From Streptomyces sp. HUAS YS2 (GTDB taxonomy: Bacteria; Actinomycetota; Actinomycetes; Streptomycetales; Streptomycetaceae), in NCBI RefSeq assembly GCF_033343995.1, contig NZ_CP137573.1, positions 6,543,001-6,607,000 of the forward strand: a stretch of DNA of 64,000 bases. Direction: 5' to 3'. Below, piece by piece: positions 1 through 7,847 of this stretch. How positions within the stretch are numbered: position 1 is the first letter of the stretch; every line of letters begins with the position of its first letter. The translations under genes were made by a program, and so were the position numbers. The notes beneath the pieces were generated by a model. The model was not told where the DNA came from, made no database searches, and saw only the letters and a program-made list of their open reading frames with translations.

Positions 1-258
1 CGCGACCGCGGCTTCGAACGCATGGAGCTGCGCACCGCCGCCGACAACACCGCCTCCCAGCAGGTCGCCCAGAAGATCGGCTGCATCAGCGAGGGCGTGC
101 TGCGCAACGCCTGGATCGTGCGCCACCAGACCGACGCCGGCGACTGGACCGAGCTCAGGACCGACCTGATCGTCTGGAGCCTGCTCCCCGAGGACCTCGA
201 GGGCGTCGCGGACCAGATGGCAGACGCCGGATACACCTCCTTCGCCGACTGGAGCTGA
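1..258 (+). CDS. GNAT-family N-acetyltransferase, C-terminal part
   Basis: The last 85 residues of a gene that begins before the window, open from base 1 to a TGA at 256-258. The segment ERMELRTAADNTASQ, followed by QKIGCISEGVLRNAW, is the end of a RimJ/RimL-type acetyltransferase fold, where the conserved Asn of a DNxAS motif and the IGF-like helix close the acetyl-CoA site. Such enzymes move acetyl from acetyl-CoA to an amine, often a protein N-terminus. The substrate cannot be told from this fragment. It is 63 bp upstream of cobL on the same strand but has no obvious link to corrinoid synthesis. Confidence 0.8.
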   Translation, partial: RDRGFERMELRTAADNTASQQVAQKIGCISEGVLRNAWIVRHQTDAGDWTELRTDLIVWSLLPEDLEGVADQMADAGYTSFADWS

Positions 259-321
259 TCCGGGTACCCTCGGGCAGGGTCTGTCTTCCGGACCAGCCAC
301 GACCTCAGGAGACACGCGACG

Positions 322-1548
322 ATGGCCGACCGGGTCACGGTGATCGGCTGGGACGGATCTCCCCTCACCGCGGCGGCCCGGTCCGCGCTCTCGGCCGCCA
401 CGCTGGTGGCCGGCGCCGCACACCACCTCGCCCTGCCCGAGGTGCCGCCCGGCGCCGAGCGCATCCGCCTCGGCAGCGTCGACCTGGCCGCCCGCCGCAT
501 CGCCGGACACCGCGGCACCGCGGTCGTCCTCGCCGACGGCGACCCCGGCTTCTTCGGCGTCGTCCGCACCCTGCGCGCCCCCGAGCACGGCCTGGAGGTC
601 GAGGTCGTCCCGGCCGTCTCCTCCGTCGCCGCCGCCTTCGCCCGGGCCGGCATGCCCTGGGACGACGCCCGCGTCGTCGTCGCCCACCAGCGCACCCTGC
701 GCCGCGCCGTCAACGTCTGCCGCGCCCACCCCAAGGTCTGCGTCCTCACCTCGCCCGGCGCCGGCCCCGCCGAACTCGCCCTGCTCCTCGACGGCGTCCA
801 CCGCACCTTCGTCATCTGCGAGGAACTCGGCACGGACCGCGAGCAGGTCACCGTCCTCACCTCCGACAAGGCCGCCGACCACGTCTGGCGCGACCCCAAC
901 GTCGTCCTCGTCATCGGCGGCGGAGCCCCCGCGGGCGGAGGCTGGCTGATGGGCCACGACACCCCCGCCGAACGCGACTGGGTCCTGCCCTCGGACGAGT
1001 ACGGGGAGGACACCGGCCCCGGCGAGTCCCCGACCCTGCGCGCCGCCCAGCTGGCCAGGCTCGGCCCCCGCGTCGGCGACCTCGTCTGGGACATCGGCAG
1101 CGGCTCCGGCGCGCTCGCCGTGGAGGCCGCCCGGTTCGGCGCCGCGGTCATCGCCGTCGACGCCGACCCGGCCGCCTGCGCCCGCGTCGAGGCCGCCGCG
1201 CGCCGCTTCGGCGTCCAGCTCCAGGCCGTGCCCGGCCGCGCCCCGCACGTCCTGGAACGGCTGCCCGAGCCCGACGTCGTCCGCATCGGGGCGGGCGGCG
1301 CCGCGGTGGTCACCGCCGTCGCCGACCGCCGCCCCGAACGCATCGTCGCGCACGCCACCACCCGTGACGGGGCCGAGGCGATCGGCACCGCCCTCGCCGA
1401 CGGCGGCTACACCGTCGAATGCGCGCTGCTCCAGTCCGTCGAACTCGACCCGGGCGACTGGTCGGAACGCGAACGATCGGTCGTGTTCCTGCTGTCCGGA
1501 CGCCGTGTCGACGCCCCGTCCCTTCGCAGGGGCGACTCCCACCCGTGA
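322..1548 (+). CDS. cobL: precorrin-6Y C5,15-methyltransferase (decarboxylating), CbiE-CbiT fusion
   Basis: A 408-aa enzyme of the cobalamin corrin-ring pathway. It methylates C5 and C15 of precorrin-6Y with S-adenosylmethionine and removes the acetate side-chain carboxyl. Residues about 1-200 are a CbiE-type tetrapyrrole methylase (VTVIGWDGSPL at the start, VLADGDPGFFGV in the substrate loop, then VPAVSSVAAAFARAGMPW). Residues about 215-400 are a CbiT-type Rossmann methylase with the SAM motif VWDIGSGSGALAVEAA. The length fits the fused CobL family. The ATG at 322 has a CAGGAGA ribosome site nine bases upstream. It lies upstream of the cobT fusion and cobA, forming a small corrinoid cluster. 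Confidence 0.93.
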   Translation: MADRVTVIGWDGSPLTAAARSALSAATLVAGAAHHLALPEVPPGAERIRLGSVDLAARRIAGHRGTAVVLADGDPGFFGVVRTLRAPEHGLEVEVVPAVSSVAAAFARAGMPWDDARVVVAHQRTLRRAVNVCRAHPKVCVLTSPGAGPAELALLLDGVHRTFVICEELGTDREQVTVLTSDKAADHVWRDPNVVLVIGGGAPAGGGWLMGHDTPAERDWVLPSDEYGEDTGPGESPTLRAAQLARLGPRVGDLVWDIGSGSGALAVEAARFGAAVIAVDADPAACARVEAAARRFGVQLQAVPGRAPHVLERLPEPDVVRIGAGGAAVVTAVADRRPERIVAHATTRDGAEAIGTALADGGYTVECALLQSVELDPGDWSERERSVVFLLSGRRVDAPSLRRGDSHP

Positions 1549-1550
1549 CC

Positions 1551-1625
1551 TTGGGCGCACCCGGCGCCAGGTAGGCTGGCCGATCGTTGTACCGCACCCA
1601 GGCGTTCGGCAATTGGTTCACCAAT
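1551..1625 (+). promoter_or_regulatory. candidate promoter and operator-like palindrome before the cobT fusion
   Basis: The 304-bp gap 1549-1852 holds a possible -10 TAGGCT (1572-1577) and, some 35 bp further on, a perfect operator-like palindrome ATTGGT-TC-ACCAAT at 1612-1625. It is AT-rich against a GC-rich background. The palindrome would lie in the 5' untranslated region, where a repressor could block transcription. I looked for the conserved B12 box of a cobalamin riboswitch and did not find it. The rest of the gap shows nothing I can name. Confidence 0.3.
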
Positions 1626-1835
1626 GTCCGGAAAAGGTGGCCCGATTGGGTCGCTCCTGTGGTACGGGTCAACCGGGGGACGCGCGACGTGGCGCAGTCC
1701 ACAGCGCACCGTGGCGGATCTCCCTGCCACGATGGCCGGAGGCCGCGAGAATGCTTCGTGTTCGCGTGCCATTCGTGCCGCGCGGCGCGGACGCTCGTTC
1801 TTGTTGACGGGCGAAGGTCTGAAGGAGCACAACCG

Positions 1836-1856
1836 ATGGGCGAGGGGTACGCATGA
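1836..1856 (+). other. possible six-codon leader peptide coupled to cobT
   Basis: An ATG at 1836 preceded by GAAGGAG (1821-1827) opens a reading frame encoding MGEGYA. Its TGA (1854-1856) overlaps the cobT ATG at 1853 as ATGA. The better Shine-Dalgarno serves this mini-frame, so ribosomes may reach cobT by termination-reinitiation. CGAGGGG at 1841-1847 can also serve cobT directly, so this may be chance. Confidence 0.25.
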
Positions 1857-4800
1857 CGGACACCGGCCAGGTCCCGGGCGAGGGGCTGCCGGAGAACGCA
1901 GGCATGGTCGAGCAGCCGGGCATCCCCGCTCCGGGCGCGTACACCTTCCTGGACCCCTCCGAGAGCGCAGCCGAGGACGACGAGATTCTGCTGATGCCGG
2001 GCGCCCAGGGGGCGTGGAGCGAGCACCAGCCGGGTGTCGTCCCCGCGCCGCCGGTCGCCGTGCCCGCGCCGCAGGCGATGCAGATGGGCGACCCGCTCAC
2101 CGACCCGCTGCCCGACCCCCTCACGGACCCGCTGACCGGCCCGCTGCCGGTCGACGCGCAGGCCGCCTACGGGTACGACCAGGGCGTCGTCGACACCGGC
2201 GCGCACGAGGCCGCCGGGCGGGACTCGGGCTCGCTGGACCTCGGCGGCGTCCGCGCGCCCCAGGCCACCGCTGCGACGCCGCCACCGGCCCGCCGCCCGC
2301 TGCACATGGGCCCGCCGGCCCCGGACAGCACCGGCGGCGTGGTCCGCTCGCTCGCCGACCGGGGCCCCGCCGGGACCCCGCAGGCCCCGATGCCGACCCC
2401 GCTCCAGGGCCCGCCCACCAACGGCCCCGAGTACCTGGACATCCCGCGCGACGAGGCGGCCCCGCTGCCCGGCCAGCGGATCGGTGAGGTCCCGCAGGGC
2501 GGTGTCCCGTGGACGCCGCAGGCGCCGGAGGCCGTACTGCCCCAGGAGCCGCAGCAGGGCCCCGTGGCCGCCCCCGCAGAAACGGTCGTCCCGGCGCAGG
2601 CCGGCGAGGCGACCCCGTCGGGCCAGTTCGTGCAGGTCGAGGGCATGGTCCCGACGACCCCGCACCTGGCCCCCACCCCGCCCCCGGCCCCCGCCCCGGT
2701 CGTCCCGGAGCCGGCCCCCGAGGCTCCCGTCGCCGTTGCCGCCGCCGAGCCGGTCGCCGAGACGCCCGCGCCCGAGCCGGTCCCCGCGGCCGAGCCGGTC
2801 GCGGAGCCGATCGCCGTCGAGCCCGTTGCCGCCGCTCCGGTGGCCCCGCAGGCCGTCGTCGCTGAGCAGGCCCCAGTGGCACCGGTCCCCGCCCCCGCCC
2901 AGCCGGTCGTCGTGGAGCCGGTGCCGGCCCCGGAGCCCGAGCCCGTGGCCGACGCGGTGGCCGAGCCGGCGCAGGCCGAGGCGCCGGCGGCGGAGCCCGT
3001 CGTGACGGAGCCGGTGGTGGCCGAGCCGGTCGCCGACGAGCCGACGGTCCAGCCGGAGCCGACCCCCGAGCCGGAGCCGGTCGTCGAGGCCGTCGCGGAG
3101 CCGGTCGTCGAGCCGGAGCCCGTCGCGGAAGCGGTCGCCGAGGCGCCCCAGGCCACGGAGGCCGAGACCGAGCCCGCCGCACCGGCGGAGCCCGTCGCCG
3201 AAGAGCCCGCGGTCGCCGTCGCGGAGGCCCCCGAGGCCGCGGAGATCGCCACCGAAGTCACCGAGGTCACCGAAGAGGCCGAGCCGGCCGACGAGGAGCA
3301 GGCGGCGAGCCCCGCCGCCCCCGGCTACGACGACGCCGAGCGCGAGGCCGTCCTCCGCGTGATGCGCGAGCGCCGCGACATCCGCAACGGCTTCCGCAGC
3401 GACCCGATCCCGCACGAGGTGCTCCTGCGCGTCCTCGAAGCGGCGCACACCGCGCCCAGCGTCGGCCACTCCCAGCCGTGGGACTTCGTCGTCATCCGCT
3501 CCGCCGAGACCCGCCGGACGATGCACGAGCTCGCCACCCGGCAGCGCGAGGCGTACGCCAAGTCGCTGCCCAAGGGCCGGGCAAAGCAGTTCAAGGAACT
3601 GAAGATCGAGGCCATCCTCGACACCCCGGTCAACATCGTCGTGACCGCCGACCCCACCCGGGGCGGGCGGCACACCCTCGGGCGCCACACGCAGCCGCAG
3701 ATGGCCCCCTACTCCTCGGCCCTCGCCGTCGAGAACCTGTGGCTCGCCGCCCGCGCCGAGGGCCTGGGCGTCGGCTGGGTCAGCTTCTTCGACGAGCGCG
3801 AGATGGTCCGCTCGCTCGGCCTGCCCGAGCACCTGGAGGTCGTCGCGTACCTGTGCGTCGGGTACGTCGACGAGTTCCCGGAGGAGCCCGAGCTGATGCA
3901 GGCGGGCTGGTCCAAGCGCCGCCCGCTGTCCTGGGTCGTCCACGAGGAGACGTACGGCCGCCGGGCGCTGCCCGGCGAGGAGCCGCACGACCTGCTCCAG
4001 GAGACGGTCGCCAACATCCGCCCGTTGGACGCCAAGGCGCTCGGCGAGGCGTGGGAGCGGCAGAAGCGCATGACCAAGCCCGCCGGGGCGCTGGGCATGC
4101 TGGAGATCATCTCCGCGCAGCTCTCCGGACTGTCCCGGATGTGCCCGCCGCCGATCCCGGAGCCGGCCGCCGTCGCGATCTTCGCCGGCGACCACGGCGT
4201 GCACGCCCAGGGCGTCACGGCCTGGCCGCAGGAGGTGACCGGCCAGATGGTCGCGAACTTCCTCGGCGGGGGAGCGGTCTGCAACGCGTTCGCCAACCAG
4301 GTCGGCGCCGAGGTCTGCGTCATCGACGTGGGCGTGGCCTCCGACCTGCCCGCGACGCCCGGCCTGCTGCCGCGCAAGGTCCGCCCGGGCACCGGCGACT
4401 TCACCACCGGCCTCGCGATGACCCGCGAGGAGGTCCTCGCGGCGATCGAGGTGGGCATCGAGACCGCCCGCGACCTGGTCGCGGCGGGCAACAAGGCGCT
4501 CCTGACCGGCGAGATGGGCATCGCGAACACCACCGCGTCCGCCGCCCTGATCTCGGTCTACACCGGCGTCGACCCCACCGAGGTCACCGGCCGCGGCACC
4601 GGGATCAACGACGAGATGCACGCCCGCAAGGTCGACGTGGTGCGACGCGCCCTGGACCTCCACAAGCCGGACCCGGCGGACCCGATCGGCGTCCTCTCCG
4701 CGGTCGGCGGCCTGGAGCACGCGGCGCTGGTCGGCCTGATCCTGGGCGGTGCGTCGCTGCGTACGCCGGTGATCCTGGACGGCGTCTCGACGGGCGCGGC

Positions 4801-5041
4801 GGCCCTCGTGGCACGGGCGATCGCCCCCGAGGCCCTGGCGGCCTGCATCGCGGGCCACCGCAGCGCGGAGCCCGGCCACGTTGCCGCGCTCAACAAGCTG
4901 GGCCTGCGCCCGCTGGTCGACCTCGACCTCCGCCTCGGCGAGGGCACGGGCGCGCTCCTGGCCCTCCCGGTCGTCCAGAGCGCGGCCCGCGCGATGCACG
5001 AGGTGGCCACGTTCGACTCCGCGGGCGTCACGGAGAAGTAG
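1853..5041 (+). CDS. cobT: BluB-CobT fusion: DMB synthase / nicotinate-nucleotide-DMB phosphoribosyltransferase with Pro/Ala/Glu-rich N-terminus
   Basis: A 1062-aa protein that builds the lower ligand of cobalamin. Residues about 494-710 are a BluB-type nitroreductase (RRDIRNGF, HTAPSVGHSQPWDFVVIR, AEGLGVGWVSFFD), the family that cleaves FMNH2 to 5,6-dimethylbenzimidazole. Residues about 713-1062 are CobT, which joins that base to nicotinate mononucleotide to give alpha-ribazole phosphate. GEMGIANTTASAAL and GEGTGALLA are visible; the latter holds the glutamate known as the general base in Salmonella CobT. The N-terminal ~490 residues are low complexity: a Pro-rich stretch, then a tract of EPVAEP/EPEPV-like repeats, strongly acidic and probably disordered. 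Classical CobT has about 350 residues, so the fusion channels DMB within one chain. The role of the tail is unknown. Confidence 0.93.
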   Translation: MTDTGQVPGEGLPENAGMVEQPGIPAPGAYTFLDPSESAAEDDEILLMPGAQGAWSEHQPGVVPAPPVAVPAPQAMQMGDPLTDPLPDPLTDPLTGPLPVDAQAAYGYDQGVVDTGAHEAAGRDSGSLDLGGVRAPQATAATPPPARRPLHMGPPAPDSTGGVVRSLADRGPAGTPQAPMPTPLQGPPTNGPEYLDIPRDEAAPLPGQRIGEVPQGGVPWTPQAPEAVLPQEPQQGPVAAPAETVVPAQAGEATPSGQFVQVEGMVPTTPHLAPTPPPAPAPVVPEPAPEAPVAVAAAEPVAETPAPEPVPAAEPVAEPIAVEPVAAAPVAPQAVVAEQAPVAPVPAPAQPVVVEPVPAPEPEPVADAVAEPAQAEAPAAEPVVTEPVVAEPVADEPTVQPEPTPEPEPVVEAVAEPVVEPEPVAEAVAEAPQATEAETEPAAPAEPVAEEPAVAVAEAPEAAEIATEVTEVTEEAEPADEEQAASPAAPGYDDAEREAVLRVMRERRDIRNGFRSDPIPHEVLLRVLEAAHTAPSVGHSQPWDFVVIRSAETRRTMHELATRQREAYAKSLPKGRAKQFKELKIEAILDTPVNIVVTADPTRGGRHTLGRHTQPQMAPYSSALAVENLWLAARAEGLGVGWVSFFDEREMVRSLGLPEHLEVVAYLCVGYVDEFPEEPELMQAGWSKRRPLSWVVHEETYGRRALPGEEPHDLLQETVANIRPLDAKALGEAWERQKRMTKPAGALGMLEIISAQLSGLSRMCPPPIPEPAAVAIFAGDHGVHAQGVTAWPQEVTGQMVANFLGGGAVCNAFANQVGAEVCVIDVGVASDLPATPGLLPRKVRPGTGDFTTGLAMTREEVLAAIEVGIETARDLVAAGNKALLTGEMGIANTTASAALISVYTGVDPTEVTGRGTGINDEMHARKVDVVRRALDLHKPDPADPIGVLSAVGGLEHAALVGLILGGASLRTPVILDGVSTGAAALVARAIAPEALAACIAGHRSAEPGHVAALNKLGLRPLVDLDLRLGEGTGALLALPVVQSAARAMHEVATFDSAGVTEK

Positions 5042-5057
5042 GCCGCGCCACGCCGCT

Positions 5058-5280
5058 CCGTTGTGGGCATTCGTTCCGCTGGGGCGGAACGGGTGGGCAC
5101 AACGGAACGGCGCCCTTGGCGGGCGCCTCCGCCCCAAGCTCGTAGCCGAGCCCGTGCGGGGCCACGCTTGCAAGGGGCGCCGACCCCGCGGGCGCCGCAT
5201 GAACAAGTGCGGAACGCGCCCGCAGGGGCGCCGTCCCGTGTGCCCACCCGTCCCGCCCTGCGGGACGATTGCCCACACGG
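5058..5280. repeat. REPIN-like palindromic element (two inverted hairpin units)
   Basis: The 427-bp gap 5042-5468 is mostly this element. Hairpin A (5058-5105) pairs CCGTTGTG with CACAACGG and CGTTCCGC with GCGGAACG. Hairpin B (5236-5280) pairs CCGTGTG with CACACGG and CGTCCCGC with GCGGGACG. B is an inverted copy of A with compensatory changes in the stem. The sequence next to each hairpin is also inverted (ACGGCGCCC after A, GGGGCGCCGT before B), so the whole unit is an imperfect inverted repeat of about 70-bp arms. No coding gene is seen. It resembles a short non-autonomous palindromic repeat. Confidence 0.6.
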
Positions 5281-5323
5281 TGGTGGGGGGGCGGGGGAGC
5301 GCGGACGGGACAAGGGTCACAGC

Positions 5324-5357
5324 GTGCCCACCCCGAGTCACCGATATCGTGGGCACA
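5324..5357 (+). promoter_or_regulatory. inverted repeat overlapping a possible -10 before cobA
   Basis: GTGCCCAC (5324-5331) and GTGGGCAC (5349-5356) form an 8-bp inverted repeat with a 17-bp spacer. The spacer contains most of a -10-like TATCGT at 5345-5350. The half-sites match those in the neighbouring palindromic element, so this is either an operator at the cobA promoter or a decayed repeat remnant. The stretch 5358-5452 is C-rich with nothing recognisable until the cobA ribosome site. Confidence 0.25.
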
Positions 5358-5468
5358 GGGGCCAACACCCCACCCCACCAGCCGCTCCACCGCCGCAGCG
5401 GCCCGCACGCGCCCCGCGCGCACCGCACCCCGCACACGCACCCCGCCGTTCCGAGGAGCCGCCACCCC

Positions 5469-6710
5469 ATGCCCGAGACCGCGCCGCACGCCGAGCACCC
5501 CGCCTACCCCGTCGGACTCCGCCTCGCCGGGCGTCGCGTCGTCGTCATCGGCGGCGGCCAGGTCGCGCAGCGCCGTCTCCCCGCCCTCGTCGCGGCCGGC
5601 GCCGACGTCACCCTGATCTCCCCCTCGGCGACGCCCTCCGTGGAGGCCATGGCGGAGGCCGGCGAGATCTCCTGGACGAAGCGCCGGTACCAGGACGGCG
5701 ACCTCGCCGACACCTGGTACGTCCTCGTCGCCACCGGCGACCCCGTCGCCAACGCCGCCGTCTCCGCCGAGGCCGAGCGCACCCGCACCTGGTGCGTCCG
5801 CTCCGACGACGCCGAGGCGGCCACCGCCTGGACGCCGGCAACCGGCCACAGCGAGGGCGTGACCGTCGCCGTGCTGACCGGCCGCGACCCCCGCCGCTCC
5901 GCCGCCGTGCGCGACGCGATCGTGGAGGGCCTGCGCGACGGCTCCATCTCGGCGCCGCAGCACCGCACCCGCGCCCCGTTCGTCGCGCTCGTCGGCGGCG
6001 GTCCGGGTGACCCGGACCTGATCACCGTCCGCGGCCGCCGGCTCCTCGCCGAGGCGGACGTCGTCATCGCGGACCGCCTCGGCCCGCGCGACCTGCTCAG
6101 CGAACTGCCCCCGCACGTCGAGGTGATCGACGCCGCGAAGATCCCGTACGGCCGGTTCATGGCGCAGGAGGCCATCAACAACGCGCTGATCGAGCACGCC
6201 AAGGCCGGCAAGGCCGTCGTCCGTCTCAAGGGCGGCGACCCGTTCGTGTTCGGCCGCGGTATGGAGGAGGCCCAGGCGCTGGCCGCCGAGGGCATCGCCT
6301 GCACCGTCGTGCCCGGCATCTCCAGCTCGATCTCGGTTCCCGGCGCGGCCGGTATCCCGGTCACCCACCGGGGCGTTGCGCACGAGTTCACCGTGGTCAG
6401 CGGCCACGTCGCGCCCGACGACCCGCGCTCGCTGGTCGACTGGGCGTCCCTCGCCAAGCTGACCGGCACCCTCGTGATCCTCATGGGCGTCGACAAGATC
6501 GGGAAGATCGCCGAGGCGCTGATCGCCCACGGCAAGGCCCCCGAGACCCCGCTGGCCCTGGTCCAGGAGGGCACCACGGCCACCCAGCGCCGGGTGGACG
6601 CGACGCTCGCCACGGTCGCCGAGACGGTGAAGGCGGAGGACGTCCGTCCGCCGGCCGTCATCGTGATCGGTGACGTGGTCGCGGAGGGCCCCGACAAGAA
6701 GGTCAAGTGA
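5469..6710 (+). CDS. cobA: siroheme synthase-type uroporphyrinogen-III C-methyltransferase
   Basis: A 413-aa multidomain enzyme of siroheme/cobalamin synthesis. Residues about 15-160 are an NAD-binding precorrin-2 dehydrogenase domain (RVVVIGGGQVAQRRLPAL). Residues about 175-405 are the SAM-dependent uroporphyrinogen-III methyltransferase (LVGGGPGDPDLITVRG, VVRLKGGDPFVFGRG, VPGISSSISVPGAAGIPVTH), which makes precorrin-2 by methylating C2 and C7. The domain order is that of CysG. I see no clear ferrochelatase evidence beyond the shared N-terminal domain. The reading frame is open far upstream, but ATG 5469 has GAGGAG ten bases before it and starts just before the Rossmann strand. Its product can supply both siroheme and the cob genes upstream. 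Confidence 0.93.
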   Translation: MPETAPHAEHPAYPVGLRLAGRRVVVIGGGQVAQRRLPALVAAGADVTLISPSATPSVEAMAEAGEISWTKRRYQDGDLADTWYVLVATGDPVANAAVSAEAERTRTWCVRSDDAEAATAWTPATGHSEGVTVAVLTGRDPRRSAAVRDAIVEGLRDGSISAPQHRTRAPFVALVGGGPGDPDLITVRGRRLLAEADVVIADRLGPRDLLSELPPHVEVIDAAKIPYGRFMAQEAINNALIEHAKAGKAVVRLKGGDPFVFGRGMEEAQALAAEGIACTVVPGISSSISVPGAAGIPVTHRGVAHEFTVVSGHVAPDDPRSLVDWASLAKLTGTLVILMGVDKIGKIAEALIAHGKAPETPLALVQEGTTATQRRVDATLATVAETVKAEDVRPPAVIVIGDVVAEGPDKKVK

Positions 6711-6788
6711 CCCTCCGTCAGTAACCGGGGGTAACCAACCCCCGCCCCACGCATTGGCACCACACCCCGGACAAGGCAGTATCGACCC

Positions 6789-7607
6789 GTGGCTGATCTC
6801 ATCACCGTCGACGACCCCGACGACCCCCGCCTGCGCGACTACACAGGCCTGACCGACGTCGAGCTGCGCCGCAGACGCGAACCCGCCGAGGGCCTGTTCA
6901 TCGCCGAGGGCGAGAAGGTGATCCGGCGCGCCAAGCAGGCCGGGTACGAGATGCGGTCGATGCTGCTCTCCGCCAAGTGGGTCGACGTCATGCGCGACGT
7001 GATCGACGAGGTCCCGGCCCCCGTGTACGCGGTGCAGCCGGACCTCGCCGAGCGCGTCACCGGCTACCACGTGCACCGCGGCGCGCTCGCGTCCATGCAG
7101 CGCAAGCCGCTGCCGAGCGCCGAGGAGCTGCTCCGCACGGCCCGCCGGGTCGTCGTCATGGAGTCGGTCAACGACCACACCAACATCGGCGCGATCTTCC
7201 GCAGCGCCGCCGCCCTGGGCATGGACGCGGTCCTGCTCTCCCCGGACTGCGCGGACCCGCTCTACCGGCGCTCCGTGAAGGTCTCCATGGGCGCGGTTTT
7301 CTCGGTCCCGTACGCCCGCCTCGAGTCCTGGCCCAAGGGCCTGGAGGCGGTACGGGAGGCGGGCTTCAAGCTGCTGGCCCTGACCCCGGCCGAGCGCGCC
7401 GCCTCGATCGACGAGGCGGCCCCGCACAAGCTGGAGCGGGTCGCGCTGATGCTGGGCGCGGAGGGCGACGGTCTGTCCCGTCAGGCCCTGATGGCCGCCG
7501 ACGAGTGGGTCCGGATCCCGATGGCGCACGGCGTCGACTCGCTCAACGTGGGCGCGGCGGCGGCCGTCGCGTTCTACGCGGTGGCGACGGGCCGCCCGCA
7601 GGACTGA
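6789..7607 (+). CDS. TrmH-family (SpoU) RNA methyltransferase
   Basis: A 272-aa SPOUT methyltransferase, predicted to 2'-O-methylate ribose in tRNA or rRNA using S-adenosylmethionine. The N-terminal ~100 residues form the substrate-binding domain (EPAEGLFIAEGEKVIRRA). The catalytic domain carries motif 1 NDHTNIGAIFRSAAALG with the conserved Asn and Arg, motif 2 LMLGAEGDGLS and motif 3 IPMAHGVDSLNVGAAAAV, all typical of the trefoil-knot fold. The start is GTG 6789; a CAGTAT six bases upstream could be the -10 of a leaderless transcript. The exact RNA target cannot be assigned from sequence alone. Confidence 0.9.
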   Translation: MADLITVDDPDDPRLRDYTGLTDVELRRRREPAEGLFIAEGEKVIRRAKQAGYEMRSMLLSAKWVDVMRDVIDEVPAPVYAVQPDLAERVTGYHVHRGALASMQRKPLPSAEELLRTARRVVVMESVNDHTNIGAIFRSAAALGMDAVLLSPDCADPLYRRSVKVSMGAVFSVPYARLESWPKGLEAVREAGFKLLALTPAERAASIDEAAPHKLERVALMLGAEGDGLSRQALMAADEWVRIPMAHGVDSLNVGAAAAVAFYAVATGRPQD

Positions 7608-7618
7608 CAGCCGCAGAA

Positions 7619-7750
7619 AGCAGCAGGGCAGGCCCGCGGGACCGACACCCCCGCTAGCAGCAGGGCAGGCCCGGGGGACCGAAACCCCCGCTAGCAGCAG
7701 GGCAGGCCCGGGGGACCGACACCCCCGCAAGCAGCAGGGCAGGACCGACA
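7619..7750. repeat. 37-bp tandem repeat, about 3.5 copies, each with a hairpin
   Basis: Units at 7619-7655, 7656-7692 and 7693-7729, plus a partial unit from 7730, each begin AGCAGCAGGGCAGG. Units 2 and 3 carry a stem CGGGGG/CCCCCG around a 7-nt loop and differ from each other only in the loop and final base; unit 1 has one arm mismatch. They lie between the convergent TrmH and kinase genes, so serial stem-loops may act as a termination zone. There are no unique spacers, so this is not a CRISPR. Confidence 0.8.
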
Positions 7751-7791
7751 GGCTCCGGAGCCGCCGGGCCGCCCGCAGCCACTGAGACCGA

Positions 7792-7816
7792 GCGGCCCGG
7801 CAAGCCGCCGGGCCGC
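7792..7816. terminator. stem-loop between trmH and the kinase
   Basis: A perfect 10-bp stem GCGGCCCGGC/GCCGGGCCGC with a 5-nt loop, just downstream of the minus-strand kinase stop and beyond the 37-bp repeats. Likely a factor-independent terminator of the Streptomyces type that lacks a U-tract. Confidence 0.5.
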
Positions 7817-7847
7817 AGGCACCGAGCGGCCCCGCGGGCCGTCGGGC

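Noticed and set aside
1549..1852. Possible cobalamin riboswitch before cobT
   Set aside because: No B12-box consensus was found by eye. A covariance-model search would be decisive.
1310..5470. Very long open frame on the minus strand opposite the cobT fusion
   Set aside because: It is a by-product of GC-rich codon bias; its translation is Arg/Gly/Asp-rich low complexity, while the plus strand encodes clear BluB and CobT motifs.
7619..7750. Possible CRISPR array
   Set aside because: The repeats are directly adjacent with no unique spacers, and no cas genes are near.
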